The position numbers and the translations under genes are program-made. Shown in pieces: positions 8,151 to 15,667 of a DNA stretch of 19,755 nt. The stretch is taken from NCBI GenBank assembly GCA_021767845.1, contig JAASSQ010000018.1, positions 1 to 19,755 of the forward strand. Direction: 5' to 3'. The first letter of the stretch is position 1, and every line of letters begins with the position of its first letter. The notes below the pieces were generated by a model. The model searched no databases. It saw nothing but the letters and a program-made list of their open reading frames with translations, and was not told where the DNA came from. This stretch comes from Roseovarius sp. GTDB taxonomy: Bacteria > Pseudomonadota > Alphaproteobacteria > Rhodobacterales > Rhodobacteraceae.

Positions 8151-9133
8151 GCCCCAGCGACGAGATCGAGGACAGCTCGGCCCCGCTGATCGAGCATCTG
8201 ACCGAGCTGCGCTCGCGGCTGATCAAGTCGGTGGTGGCCTTCCTGATCGGCATGATCATCTGCTTCACGGTCGCCACGCCGATCTTCAACTTCCTCACCG
8301 CGCCGCTTTGCCAGGTGCTGGCCAGCCGCGGGCAGGATTGCGACCTGATCTTCATCAGCCCGCAGGAGGGCTTCTTCGTGGCGATCAAGGTGTCGCTGCT
8401 GGGCGGCTTCATCCTGGCCTTCCCGTTCATCGCCAACCAGATGTGGCGCTTCGTGGCGCCGGGGCTCTACAAGTCCGAGAAGGGCGCGTTCCTGCCCTTC
8501 CTGATCGCCTCGCCCTTCATGTTCTTCCTGGGCGCGGCCTTTGCCTTCTACGTGGTCACGCCGCTGGCCTATGATTTCTTCCTGGGCTTCCAGCAGTTCG
8601 GCCAGGGCGGCGAGGCGCTGCCCGCGGGCGATCCGCAGAACGCCGCGCCGCTGAGCGTGGTCTTCCAGGGGTCGGCGCAGGAATACCTGAACCTGACGAT
8701 CAAGTTCATCGTGGCCTTCGGGCTGTGCTTCCAGCTGCCGGTGCTGCTGACGCTGATGGGCAAGGCGGGGCTGGTCAGCGCCGAGGGCCTGGGCAATGTG
8801 CGCAAATACGCGGTGGTGGGCATCCTGGTGCTGGCCGCGCTGGTCACGCCGCCCGATGTCATCACGCAGGTGATCCTGTTCGTGGTGGTCTACGGGCTTT
8901 ACGAGATCTCGATCTGGCTGGTCGCCCGCGTCGAGAAGAAGCGCGAGGCCGAACTGCGTGCGCAGGGCCTTTGGTTCGACGACGAGGAGGACGAAGACGT
9001 GGACGCATCCGACAAGGGCGACACCCCGGACGCGGCGCGCGATCCCTACGGCGAGGAAGAATTCGACGATCCGCTGATCGACGAATTCGACCGTGACGAC
9101 GACGACAAGGACGACGAGGACAAGCCCAAGTGA
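8147..9133 (+). CDS. tatC: Sec-independent translocase subunit TatC
   Basis: TatC is the six-span membrane core that recognises the twin-arginine signal. The cytoplasmic N-terminus has HLTELRSRL (17-25). The first periplasmic loop carries SPQEGFF (71-77), whose Glu matches a conserved TatC Glu, and TPPDVITQ (234-241) marks the last periplasmic loop. At 328 residues it is longer than the E. coli protein (about 258). The extra length is a C-terminal tail (about 276-328) made almost wholly of Asp and Glu with a little Lys. Such tails are known to me in alphaproteobacterial TatC but have no assigned role. The stop overlaps the GTG start of the next gene. Confidence 0.96.
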   Translation: MSPSDEIEDSSAPLIEHLTELRSRLIKSVVAFLIGMIICFTVATPIFNFLTAPLCQVLASRGQDCDLIFISPQEGFFVAIKVSLLGGFILAFPFIANQMWRFVAPGLYKSEKGAFLPFLIASPFMFFLGAAFAFYVVTPLAYDFFLGFQQFGQGGEALPAGDPQNAAPLSVVFQGSAQEYLNLTIKFIVAFGLCFQLPVLLTLMGKAGLVSAEGLGNVRKYAVVGILVLAALVTPPDVITQVILFVVVYGLYEISIWLVARVEKKREAELRAQGLWFDDEEDEDVDASDKGDTPDAARDPYGEEEFDDPLIDEFDRDDDDKDDEDKPK

Positions 9134-9966
9134 GCGATCCCCTTGAGCGTATCGCGGCGGCGTTGGAGCGCATGGCGCCCGCGCCGCTGCAAACCCCCGA
9201 TTTCGAGGCGGCCGATGCCTTCGTCTGGCATGTCGAGCCCGACCGGCTGGACCCGGTTCCAGATGTCAACCGGGTCGAGATGGACCTGCTGGTGGGCATC
9301 GACCGCTCGCGCGACACGCTGCTGGAGAACACCCGCCATTTCGCGCGCGGCCTGCCCGCGAACAACGCGCTGCTGTGGGGCGCGCGGGGGATGGGCAAAT
9401 CGAGCCTCGTCAAGGCGGTGCATGCCGCCGTGCGCGCCGAGGGGCTGCCGCTCAAGATCGTCGAGCTGCAACGCGAGGACCTGCCGAGCGTCGGCCGCCT
9501 GCTGCATCACCTGCGTGGCAGCGAAGCGCGTTTCATCCTGTTCTGCGACGACCTGTCTTTCAGCCATGACGACCAGCACTACAAGTCTCTCAAGGCGGTA
9601 CTGGATGGCGGGATCGAGGGGCGGCCGGAGAACGTGGTCTTCTACGCCACCTCGAACCGGCGCCACCTGATGCCCCGCGACATGATCGAGAACGAACGCT
9701 CCAGCGCCATCAACCCCTCGGAGGCCGCCGAGGAAAAGATCTCGCTGTCGGACCGGTTCGGGCTGTGGCTGGGCTTCCACCCCTGCGGGCAGGACGAGTA
9801 TCTCGAGATGATCCGCGGCTATTGCGAGGCCTACGGCCTGAAAATCGACGACGAGACCCTGCGCGCCGAGGCGATCGAATGGCAGGCCACGCGCGGCGGC
9901 CGCTCGGGAAGGGTGGCGTGGCAGTTCTTCACCGACCTCGCCGGCCGGCACGGCATCGCGATCTGA
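9130..9966 (+). CDS. DUF815-type AAA+ ATPase
   Basis: This 278-residue protein matches the DUF815 family of bacterial P-loop ATPases, whose function is not established. Walker A is GARGMGKS (84-91), Walker B is FILFCDD (135-141), a sensor-1-like segment is YATSNRRHL (172-180), and a C-terminal SGRVAWQF (259-266) supplies a possible sensor-2 arginine. There is no signal peptide or membrane segment, so it is cytoplasmic. The GTG start lies inside the tatC stop (GTGA), which implies translation coupled to tatC. That position hints at a link with protein export, but the family also occurs elsewhere, so this is only context. The gene ends at a convergent intergenic region. Confidence 0.85.
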   Translation: MSDPLERIAAALERMAPAPLQTPDFEAADAFVWHVEPDRLDPVPDVNRVEMDLLVGIDRSRDTLLENTRHFARGLPANNALLWGARGMGKSSLVKAVHAAVRAEGLPLKIVELQREDLPSVGRLLHHLRGSEARFILFCDDLSFSHDDQHYKSLKAVLDGGIEGRPENVVFYATSNRRHLMPRDMIENERSSAINPSEAAEEKISLSDRFGLWLGFHPCGQDEYLEMIRGYCEAYGLKIDDETLRAEAIEWQATRGGRSGRVAWQFFTDLAGRHGIAI

Positions 9967-10018
9967 CCGGCCCAAGGGGACCGGGCCTGCTTCATCTGGC
10001 GCCAAGTACCTCGGGGGT

Positions 10019-10037
10019 CCGGGGGCAGAGCCCCCGG
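10019..10037. terminator. strong GC hairpin, likely bidirectional terminator of the tat-DUF815 operon
   Basis: CCGGGGGC (10019-10026) and GCCCCCGG (10030-10037) pair perfectly around an AGA loop, about 50 bases past the DUF815 stop. Short T/G sequence follows but no long T-tract. The gap separates two converging operons. Confidence 0.55.
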
Positions 10038-10079
10038 TTGGTCTGCGCTATGCGCACCCGTTGGGCAGTCAAGTCAACA

Positions 10080-10156
10080 GGGCAGCGTCCGCCCGTGGTG
10101 GGCGCGAAAGCGCCCGCCGTGGGGGCGGGCGGGCGCTGCCCGGCGTAAACGCCGGG
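10080..10156. repeat. nested hairpin element in convergent intergenic region
   Basis: A 16-bp stem (15 Watson-Crick pairs plus one G-U) joins 10080-10095 to 10126-10141. Inside it, GGGCGC-GAAA-GCGCCC (10100-10115) is a perfect hairpin with a GNRA-type tetraloop. A third perfect hairpin, CCCGGCG-TAAA-CGCCGGG (10139-10156), shares three bases with the large stem. I see no reading frame of note here. It may be a dispersed intergenic repeat or a 3'-end structure for both converging operons. Confidence 0.6.
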
Positions 10157-10248
10157 CGGGGCCAGCGATTGATGGGTGTTACGGTGAGGGGCCACGGAAT
10201 CTGGTGGCCGGACACACAAGCCCCCGGCGCGCCCGGTGTCACACGAAC

Positions 10249-11427
10249 TCAGCCGAGATAGTCGTTGGGATCGACGCTGTCGAACCCGTCGCGCACCTCG
10301 AAATGCAGCGCGGCGGTGCCGTCGCGGCGGATCTCGGCCAGTTTCTGGCCGCGGCTGACCTGATCGCCCTTCTTCACGGTGACGCCCGCGATGTTGGAAT
10401 AGACGGTCAGCAGGTTGCCCTCGTGCTTGACCACAATGATCGGCACGCCGTTGGTATCCTCGGTGATCGCGGCCACCACGCCGGCGGCGGCGGCCTTGAC
10501 GGGAGTGCCGGGGCTGGCGGCGATGTCGATGCCGTCATTCTTGCCCTTGGCGTAATCGCGGATGATGTCCCCGCGCACCGGGAAGCTCATCGCGGCGTCC
10601 GGCGCGGCGGCGGTCTGCGTGGCGCCGAGGTCCGGCGCGCTGCTCTCCACCGGCTTCGAGGCCGCGACCGTGTCCTCGGCGGGCAGCGGTCGCGAGGCCG
10701 AGGGCGGTTCGGGCGTGGGCGAGCCCTGGCCGGGGCGCGGGGTGGTGTCGGCCCCGGTCGCGGCGGCGCTGTCGCGTTCGCCGGAATTGTCGGACAGGGC
10801 CACGGGGATCAGCAGGTATTGCCCCTCGCGCACCGAGAAATCCGGGCCGAGACCGTTCCAGTCGGCCAGGCTGCGCACCGAGACATCGTAGAGCCGGGCG
10901 ATGGTGTAGGCGGTCTCGCCGCGTTCGACCTTGTGGCGCACCGGCTCCACCCCGGTCCTGGCCGGTTCCAGCGCCGAGGTCTGCACGCCGGACGGCTCGG
11001 GCGCGGAGTCGATGGCCTCTCCGGCCAGCGTGGCGATGTCCACGTCGCCCGGCGGCTGGATCGGGCCGCCCTCGGGCTCGGCCACGCGGCCGGGAAGGGC
11101 GACGACCTCGCCCTCGCGCAGGGTGTCGCCGGTCTGGATGCCGTTGTAGCGCGCCAGCGTCCGCGCATCGACGCCGATGCGGGCCGCAAGGCTCGCCACC
11201 GTGTCGCCGCGCCGGGCGACGGCCACCTGGTAGCCGGGATAGGAGATGATGCCGCGCGCATCCGGTTCGGGGCGGTCGGCGGTGGCGTTCACGGCGGCCT
11301 GCGCGGTGCTGGGCGCGTTGCCGAAATTGCCGCGCAGATCGTAATCGAAGGGCTGATCGCCGCAGGCGGCCAGCGCCAGCAGAGCGGAGCAGGCCAGCAG
11401 AGGCGCGGAGCGGATAGGGTGGGTCAT
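10249..11427 (-). CDS. nlpD: NlpD/LytM-like lipoprotein with LysM domains and degenerate M23 domain
   Basis: This 392-residue protein starts with a lipoprotein signal ending LAAC (Cys22), so it should be anchored in the envelope. Two LysM-type murein-binding repeats follow (about 65-110 and 161-207). A Pro/Ser/Ala-rich linker then leads to a C-terminal M23/LytM domain (about 280-390). The metal-binding residues of active M23 peptidases are degraded. The HxGxD position reads KNDGIDIA and the HxH position reads LHFEVR. This matches NlpD/EnvC-type proteins, which activate amidases instead of cutting murein themselves. The ATG at 11427 precedes the signal peptide, with GAGGA about 10 bases upstream. 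It is the last gene after surE and pcm, the usual nlpD position. Confidence 0.9.
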   Translation of the reverse strand: MTHPIRSAPLLACSALLALAACGDQPFDYDLRGNFGNAPSTAQAAVNATADRPEPDARGIISYPGYQVAVARRGDTVASLAARIGVDARTLARYNGIQTGDTLREGEVVALPGRVAEPEGGPIQPPGDVDIATLAGEAIDSAPEPSGVQTSALEPARTGVEPVRHKVERGETAYTIARLYDVSVRSLADWNGLGPDFSVREGQYLLIPVALSDNSGERDSAAATGADTTPRPGQGSPTPEPPSASRPLPAEDTVAASKPVESSAPDLGATQTAAAPDAAMSFPVRGDIIRDYAKGKNDGIDIAASPGTPVKAAAAGVVAAITEDTNGVPIIVVKHEGNLLTVYSNIAGVTVKKGDQVSRGQKLAEIRRDGTAALHFEVRDGFDSVDPNDYLG

Positions 11428-11491
11428 CTCGATCTGGTCCTCATTGGGCGCCCCTGTTGTCCGGGGCTTCGTCGTGAAACGTTGCAATCCT

Positions 11492-12148
11492 TCAGCCGTC
11501 GCGGCCCAGCCCCTCGACCAGGGGCACGAACCGGACCGGGCGCAGCTCGTCATAGTCGAACCCGTCCTCGCTGCGCGTGACCCGGATCAGGCGTTGCACG
11601 GCGTCCGACTGTCCGACCGGCAGCACCATGATACCCCCGATTTTCAACTGCGCCAAGAGAGGGCCGGGCGGGTCCTCGGCGGCGGCGGTCACCAGGATAC
11701 GGTCGAACGGCGCCTGGTCGGGCAGGCCGAACGAGCCGTCGGCGGTGACGGCGGTGATGTTCGTCAGGTCGAGGTCGCGGAAGATCGCGGAGGCCTCGGC
11801 GACCAGCCGGCGGTGCCGGTCCACGGTATAGACGCGGCGGGCAAGCTGGCTGAGGATCGCCGCCTGGTAGCCCGAGCCGGTGCCCACCTCGAGCACCTTG
11901 TCGCGCGGGTTCACCTTCAGCGCCTGGGTCATCAGCCCCACGACCGAGGGCTGGCTGATCGTCTGCCCGCAGGCAATGGGCAGGGGCATGTCCTCATAGG
12001 CGCGATGCGCGAAATAGCCCCGGATGAAAGGGCCGCGGTCGATCTTTTCCATCGCCGTCAACACGCGCGCATCCGTCACCCCCTTGGAGCGCAGCGCGAA
12101 AAGGAACTGCATCTTGCGTTCGGCGTTATCGGTGGCGTCGTCGCTCAT
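11492..12148 (-). CDS. pcm: protein-L-isoaspartate O-methyltransferase
   Basis: Pcm methylates abnormal L-isoaspartyl residues with S-adenosylmethionine, starting their repair in the cytoplasm. The 218-residue length fits. CGQTISQPSVVGLMT (about 60-74) is the family's substrate-side motif and VLEVGTGSGYQAAIL (about 85-99) is the SAM-binding motif I, followed by the acidic YTVDRH segment. The start ATG at 12146-12148 overlaps the surE stop (ATGA on the minus strand), so the pair is translationally coupled. The nlpD-like gene begins 64 bases downstream. The surE-pcm-nlpD order is widely conserved and linked to stationary-phase survival. Confidence 0.95.
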   Translation of the reverse strand: MSDDATDNAERKMQFLFALRSKGVTDARVLTAMEKIDRGPFIRGYFAHRAYEDMPLPIACGQTISQPSVVGLMTQALKVNPRDKVLEVGTGSGYQAAILSQLARRVYTVDRHRRLVAEASAIFRDLDLTNITAVTADGSFGLPDQAPFDRILVTAAAEDPPGPLLAQLKIGGIMVLPVGQSDAVQRLIRVTRSEDGFDYDELRPVRFVPLVEGLGRDG

Positions 12149-12927
12149 TCGATGGCCCTGAGCGCCTCCAGCGCGTCATGGGCGGTCAGGTCGGCGCGCA
12201 TCGGCGTGACCGAGATATAGCCCTTGAGGTTCATGTCGGCATCGGTGCCGGGCGAGGTGGGCTGTTGCTGCGGCGCGCCGGTGACCCATAGGAACCGCCG
12301 CCCCGAGGGTGCGTGCACGGGTTGCACGCCGAAACCCATGTCGCGGCGGAACCCTTGCGGCGCGGCGCGCAGGCCCCGCACCTCGTCGGCGCGCACGGGC
12401 GGGAAGTTGATGTTGTAGAAGATGCCGTAATCGTCCTCGGTCCAGACGCCGCGCTCCAGCAGCGCGCGCAGCGTGGGCAGGCCGTGCTGGCGCGCGGCCT
12501 CGAACGGGTCCTCGGCGTCTTTCATCGCCGGGCCGTAGTACTGGCTGAGCGCCACGGCGCGCACGCCTTGCAGCGCCGCTTCCATCGCGCCGCCGAGCGT
12601 GCCGGAATAGAGCGCGTTCTCGGCCGAGTTGTTGCCCCGGTTCACGCCCGAGAGCACCAGGTCGGGGCGGGCCTCGGCCATGACGTCATGTATCGCGGCC
12701 AGCACGCAGTCGGCCGGGCTGCCCTCGGCGGCGTAGCGGCGCTCGCCCATCTCCGAGATCATCATCGGCCGGGTGAAGGAGATCGCGTGGCCGACGCCGG
12801 ATTGTTCGAAGGCGGGGGCCACGACCCAGACCTCGCCCTGCGGCCCGGCCAGTTCGGTGGCGATGTCTTCCAGAACCTTGAGACCGGGCGCGTTGATCCC
12901 GTCGTCATTGGTGATGAGAATGCGCAA
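12145..12927 (-). CDS. surE: 5'/3'-nucleotidase SurE
   Basis: SurE is a metal-dependent phosphatase acting on nucleoside monophosphates and short polyphosphates. The N-terminus RILITNDDGINAPG holds the metal-binding DD (8-9). PAFEQSGVGHAIS (about 38-50) and LSGVNRGNN (about 91-99) carry the remaining conserved Ser and Asn ligands. The 260-residue length fits. No ATG or GTG starts the conserved N-terminus. The only fitting start is TTG at 12927, with AAGAG a few bases upstream. A modest GC hairpin (GGCCCC 12955-12960 with GGGGCC 12971-12976) lies in the 79-base gap to the SDR gene, so surE may have its own promoter, but I cannot place one. Confidence 0.94.
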   Translation of the reverse strand: MRILITNDDGINAPGLKVLEDIATELAGPQGEVWVVAPAFEQSGVGHAISFTRPMMISEMGERRYAAEGSPADCVLAAIHDVMAEARPDLVLSGVNRGNNSAENALYSGTLGGAMEAALQGVRAVALSQYYGPAMKDAEDPFEAARQHGLPTLRALLERGVWTEDDYGIFYNINFPPVRADEVRGLRAAPQGFRRDMGFGVQPVHAPSGRRFLWVTGAPQQQPTSPGTDADMNLKGYISVTPMRADLTAHDALEALRAIE

Positions 12928-13006
12928 CGTCTCTTGCCCCTTCGTGCCTGCTTCGGCCCCTGTGTATCCGGGGGCCGCGCCTGCGGCAAGCGGTTGCGCG
13001 GGGCGA

Positions 13007-13648
13007 TCAGGCGAGCGTGGCCAGCAGGCGGCGGGCCTCGTCGGTGGCCGAGGCGAGCGGCGCGCGATCCTCGCCGGGGAAGAACCGGGCGCGGACGGCG
13101 GTGGACATCGGTTCGGGCGACAGGATCCGCACTTGCGGGCCGGTCCTGACGGTTTCAGCCGCCCAACTGCGGGCCAGGGCGATCTGTGCGGCCTTGGTCG
13201 CGCCATAGGCGCCGAAGAATTTCTCGCCCGCGCGGGGATCGTCGAAGAACAGCGCCCGCCCCGTATCGCCCAGAAGCGGCGCGACGAAGGGGATCAGGCG
13301 GCCCGTGGCGGTCACGTTCACCTCGACCGAGCGGTCCCAGTCCTTTTCGTCCAGATGCGCGGCGGGCATCATCGGAGCGGCATGCACGGCCGTGTGCGCC
13401 CAGAGATCGACCGCGCCCCAGCGGTCATAGATCGAGCGGCAGAGCTGGCGCATGGCATCGACATTGGTGATGTCCATCGGCGCAAGCGTGGCTTGTCCGC
13501 CCCTGGCCTGAATGCGGTCGTCGAGTTCCTCCAGCGCGCCGGTGGTGCGCGCCACGGCGACGATGTGATGGGTGTCGCTGAGCGCCTCGGCCAGGGCAAA
13601 GCCAAGCCCGCGCGAGGCACCGGTGATGAGGGCGATCTTGTCGGTCAT
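13007..13648 (-). CDS. short-chain dehydrogenase/reductase (SDR) family protein lacking the usual catalytic serine
   Basis: SDR proteins are NAD(P)-dependent oxidoreductases with a Rossmann fold. The 213-residue protein has the nucleotide motif TGASRGLG (9-16), Asn111 in EVNVTATG, and the YxxxK pair Y148/K152 in AYGATKAAQ. Two hallmarks are altered. The NNAG region reads AHTAVHAAP (84-92). The position 13 residues before the Tyr, normally the catalytic Ser, is Phe135 in RALFFDDP. It also lacks about 30 residues compared with typical SDRs. It may have another activity, or be a binding protein. The ATG at 13648 is clear. It lies between a small hypothetical gene upstream and surE downstream on the same strand. 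Confidence 0.85.
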   Translation of the reverse strand: MTDKIALITGASRGLGFALAEALSDTHHIVAVARTTGALEELDDRIQARGGQATLAPMDITNVDAMRQLCRSIYDRWGAVDLWAHTAVHAAPMMPAAHLDEKDWDRSVEVNVTATGRLIPFVAPLLGDTGRALFFDDPRAGEKFFGAYGATKAAQIALARSWAAETVRTGPQVRILSPEPMSTAVRARFFPGEDRAPLASATDEARRLLATLA

Positions 13649-13696
13649 GGTCCGCGTCTTGTCAGAAAACCCGCCAAGGTCAAGCGTAAAGCCGCG

Positions 13697-13945
13697 TCAA
13701 TCGCCCGCGATCCGCAGCCGGCCGGGGCTGCCGCCCGTCTGGATATGGACGAGGCCCGGTTCGATCGCGGCGATGGTGACGCCGCCCACCCGGTCGCCCG
13801 GCGCCACCTGTTCGATCCGGCCCGCGCCGGTGCGCAGCAGGGCGCGGGGGCCGTCGGGTTTGACGAAGGTGCCAAGCAGCACGAGGCCGCGGCGCGGCAG
13901 GGCGCCGGTTTGCGTGGCCGCGTCGCCGATGCGGGTCTGGGTCAT
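13697..13945 (-). CDS. small protein with PilP/GspC-like (HR-type) domain, function unknown
   Basis: This 82-residue protein is nearly all one small beta-rich domain. The LVLLGTFVKPDGPRALLRTGAGRIEQVAPGDRVGGVTIAAIEPGLVHI stretch looks like the repeat seen in PilP and GspC pilus or secretion proteins (a value, then 'GD.v.g.ti..I....v.i'). There is no signal peptide or membrane segment, unlike those proteins, so a pilus role is doubtful. The start at 13945 fits the conserved part. AAGG about 11 bases upstream is a weak ribosome site and falls within a TTGCC-AAA-GGCAA hairpin (13953-13965). It is 48 bases upstream of the SDR gene on the same strand. The resemblance is from pattern only. Confidence 0.6.
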   Translation of the reverse strand: MTQTRIGDAATQTGALPRRGLVLLGTFVKPDGPRALLRTGAGRIEQVAPGDRVGGVTIAAIEPGLVHIQTGGSPGRLRIAGD

Positions 13946-14078
13946 CTGGATCTTGCCTTTGGCAATGGGTGCGGATGGCCGCGCCTTTAGCCCGTTGCGC
14001 GGCGGTCCGAAAGGGGCCGCGCGCGGGGTCGGCAAAAAGGTGCTGGGCGTGCAAAGGGCGGGCAGGCCGCGGGCGCGA

Positions 14079-15533
14079 TCACTCGGCCGCCTTCACCTCG
14101 AAGCCCTTTTCGATCATGTCAGAAGGTGCAACCGGGTAGTCGCCCGAGAAGCAGGCATCGCAATATTGCGGGCAGCCCGCGTTGCGGCCCGACGCCTCGC
14201 CCACGGCGCGGTAGAGCCCGTCGAGCGAGATGAACTTGAGGCTGTCCACGGCCAGGTGTTCGCGCATTTCCTCTTCGCTCATGGTGGCGGCCAGCAGTTT
14301 CTCGCGCTGCGGGGTGTCCACGCCGTAGAAACAGGGCCAGGCGGTCGGCGGGCTGGCGATGCGGAAATGCACCTCGGCGGCGCCGGCGTCGAGGATCATT
14401 TCCTTGATCTTGCGGCTGGTGGTGCCGCGCACGACGCTGTCATCCACCAGGATCACGCGCTTGCCCTCGATCAGGGCGCGGTTGACGTTCAGTTTCAGCC
14501 GCACGCCCATGTTGCGGATCTGTTCGGTGGGCTCGATGAAGGTGCGGCCCATGTATTGGTTGCGGATGATCCCCATCGCGTAGGGGATGCCCGATTCCTG
14601 GCTGTAGCCGATCGCCGCGGGCGTGCCGCTGTCGGGGACGGGGCAGACGAGATCGGCGTCAACAGGCGCCTCACGGGCCAGTTCCACCCCGATCCGGCGG
14701 CGCGTTTCATAGACCGACTGGCCGCCGATGATCGAATCGGGGCGCGAGAAATAGACATGCTCGAAGATGCAGAAGCGTGATTTCTGCCGGCGGAAGGGAA
14801 AGCGGCTTTCGACGCCCTTGTCGGAGATCACGACCATCTCGCCCGGCTCGATCTCGCGGACGAACTTGGCGCCGATGATGTCGAGCGCGCAGGTTTCCGA
14901 ACTCAGCACCCAGCCATCGCCCAACTGGCCGATCACCAGCGGCCGCACGCCAAGTGGGTCGCGCACGCCGATCAGCTTGGTGCGGGTCATCGCCACCACC
15001 GAGAACGCCCCCTCGACCCGGCGCAGCGCGTCTTCCATCCGTTCGGGGATGGTGCGTTGCAGCGAGCGGGCCATCAGGTGAATGATGCATTCGCTGTCCG
15101 AATTCGACTGGAAGATCGAGCCGCGCTCGATCAACTCGCGGCGCAGCGCCTCGGCGTTGGTGATGTTGCCGTTATGCGCGATGGCCGCGCCGCCCATGGC
15201 GAATTCGCCGAAAAAGGGCTGCACGTCGCGGATCGCGGTCTGGCCCTTGGACCCGGCGGTGGAATAGCGCACATGCCCGATGGCCAATGGGCCGGGCAGG
15301 GTTTCCATCAGCGATTGCTTGGTGAAATTGTCGCGCACATAGCCGAAGCGGCGCGCCGAATTGAACCCCTGTTCGGGGTCGTGGCAGACGATGCCGCCCG
15401 CCTCCTGCCCGCGATGTTGCAGGGCGTGCAGCCCGAGGGCCACGAAGTTCGCCGCGTCGGTCAGGCCGATCACGCCGAAGATACCGCACTCTTCCTTCAG
15501 CTTGTCATCATCGAAGGGATGGGCGGGGGGCAT
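14079..15533 (-). CDS. purF: amidophosphoribosyltransferase (glutamine PRPP amidotransferase)
   Basis: PurF makes 5-phosphoribosylamine from PRPP and glutamine, the first committed step of purine synthesis. The N-terminal nucleophile is Cys16 in EECGIFGV, so a 15-residue propeptide must be removed. RYSTAGS (89-95) and NGNI (121-124) belong to the glutaminase site, and VILVDDSVVRGTTS (360-373) is the PRPP motif. Cysteines at 255, 401 and the C458-x2-C461 pair match the Bacillus subtilis-type [4Fe-4S] ligands, so a cluster is expected. The ATG at 15533 gives MPPAHPFDDDK, the form I recall in relatives. An upstream ATG at 15572 has AGGG before it and is an alternative (see promoter entry). Length is 484 residues. 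Confidence 0.95.
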   Translation of the reverse strand: MPPAHPFDDDKLKEECGIFGVIGLTDAANFVALGLHALQHRGQEAGGIVCHDPEQGFNSARRFGYVRDNFTKQSLMETLPGPLAIGHVRYSTAGSKGQTAIRDVQPFFGEFAMGGAAIAHNGNITNAEALRRELIERGSIFQSNSDSECIIHLMARSLQRTIPERMEDALRRVEGAFSVVAMTRTKLIGVRDPLGVRPLVIGQLGDGWVLSSETCALDIIGAKFVREIEPGEMVVISDKGVESRFPFRRQKSRFCIFEHVYFSRPDSIIGGQSVYETRRRIGVELAREAPVDADLVCPVPDSGTPAAIGYSQESGIPYAMGIIRNQYMGRTFIEPTEQIRNMGVRLKLNVNRALIEGKRVILVDDSVVRGTTSRKIKEMILDAGAAEVHFRIASPPTAWPCFYGVDTPQREKLLAATMSEEEMREHLAVDSLKFISLDGLYRAVGEASGRNAGCPQYCDACFSGDYPVAPSDMIEKGFEVKAAE

Positions 15534-15581
15534 ATGCTTGGACAAGGGGCAGCTCCGAATCCCGTCTGGCATTTGCGCCCT

Positions 15582-15609
15582 AGATAAGGGCTGCAACGGC
15601 GGATGTCAC
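15582..15609 (-). promoter_or_regulatory. candidate sigma-70 promoter of purF
   Basis: On the minus strand, GTGACA (15604-15609) and TTATCT (15582-15587) are separated by 16 bases, a fair match to TTGACA/TATAAT. Transcription would start near 15575, leaving a leader of about 40 bases before the ATG at 15533 but almost none before the ATG at 15572. Confidence 0.55.
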
Positions 15610-15667
15610 GAAACTATCACAACATGCCGACGGTTTGGCCCGGCGCCCGGGCCACGGGGACGCCACG

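Noticed and set aside
6161..8197. 678-codon minus-strand open frame opposite the ABC ATPase, tatA and tatB genes
   Set aside because: It spans three clear plus-strand genes and their gaps, and has no domain similarity that I can see.
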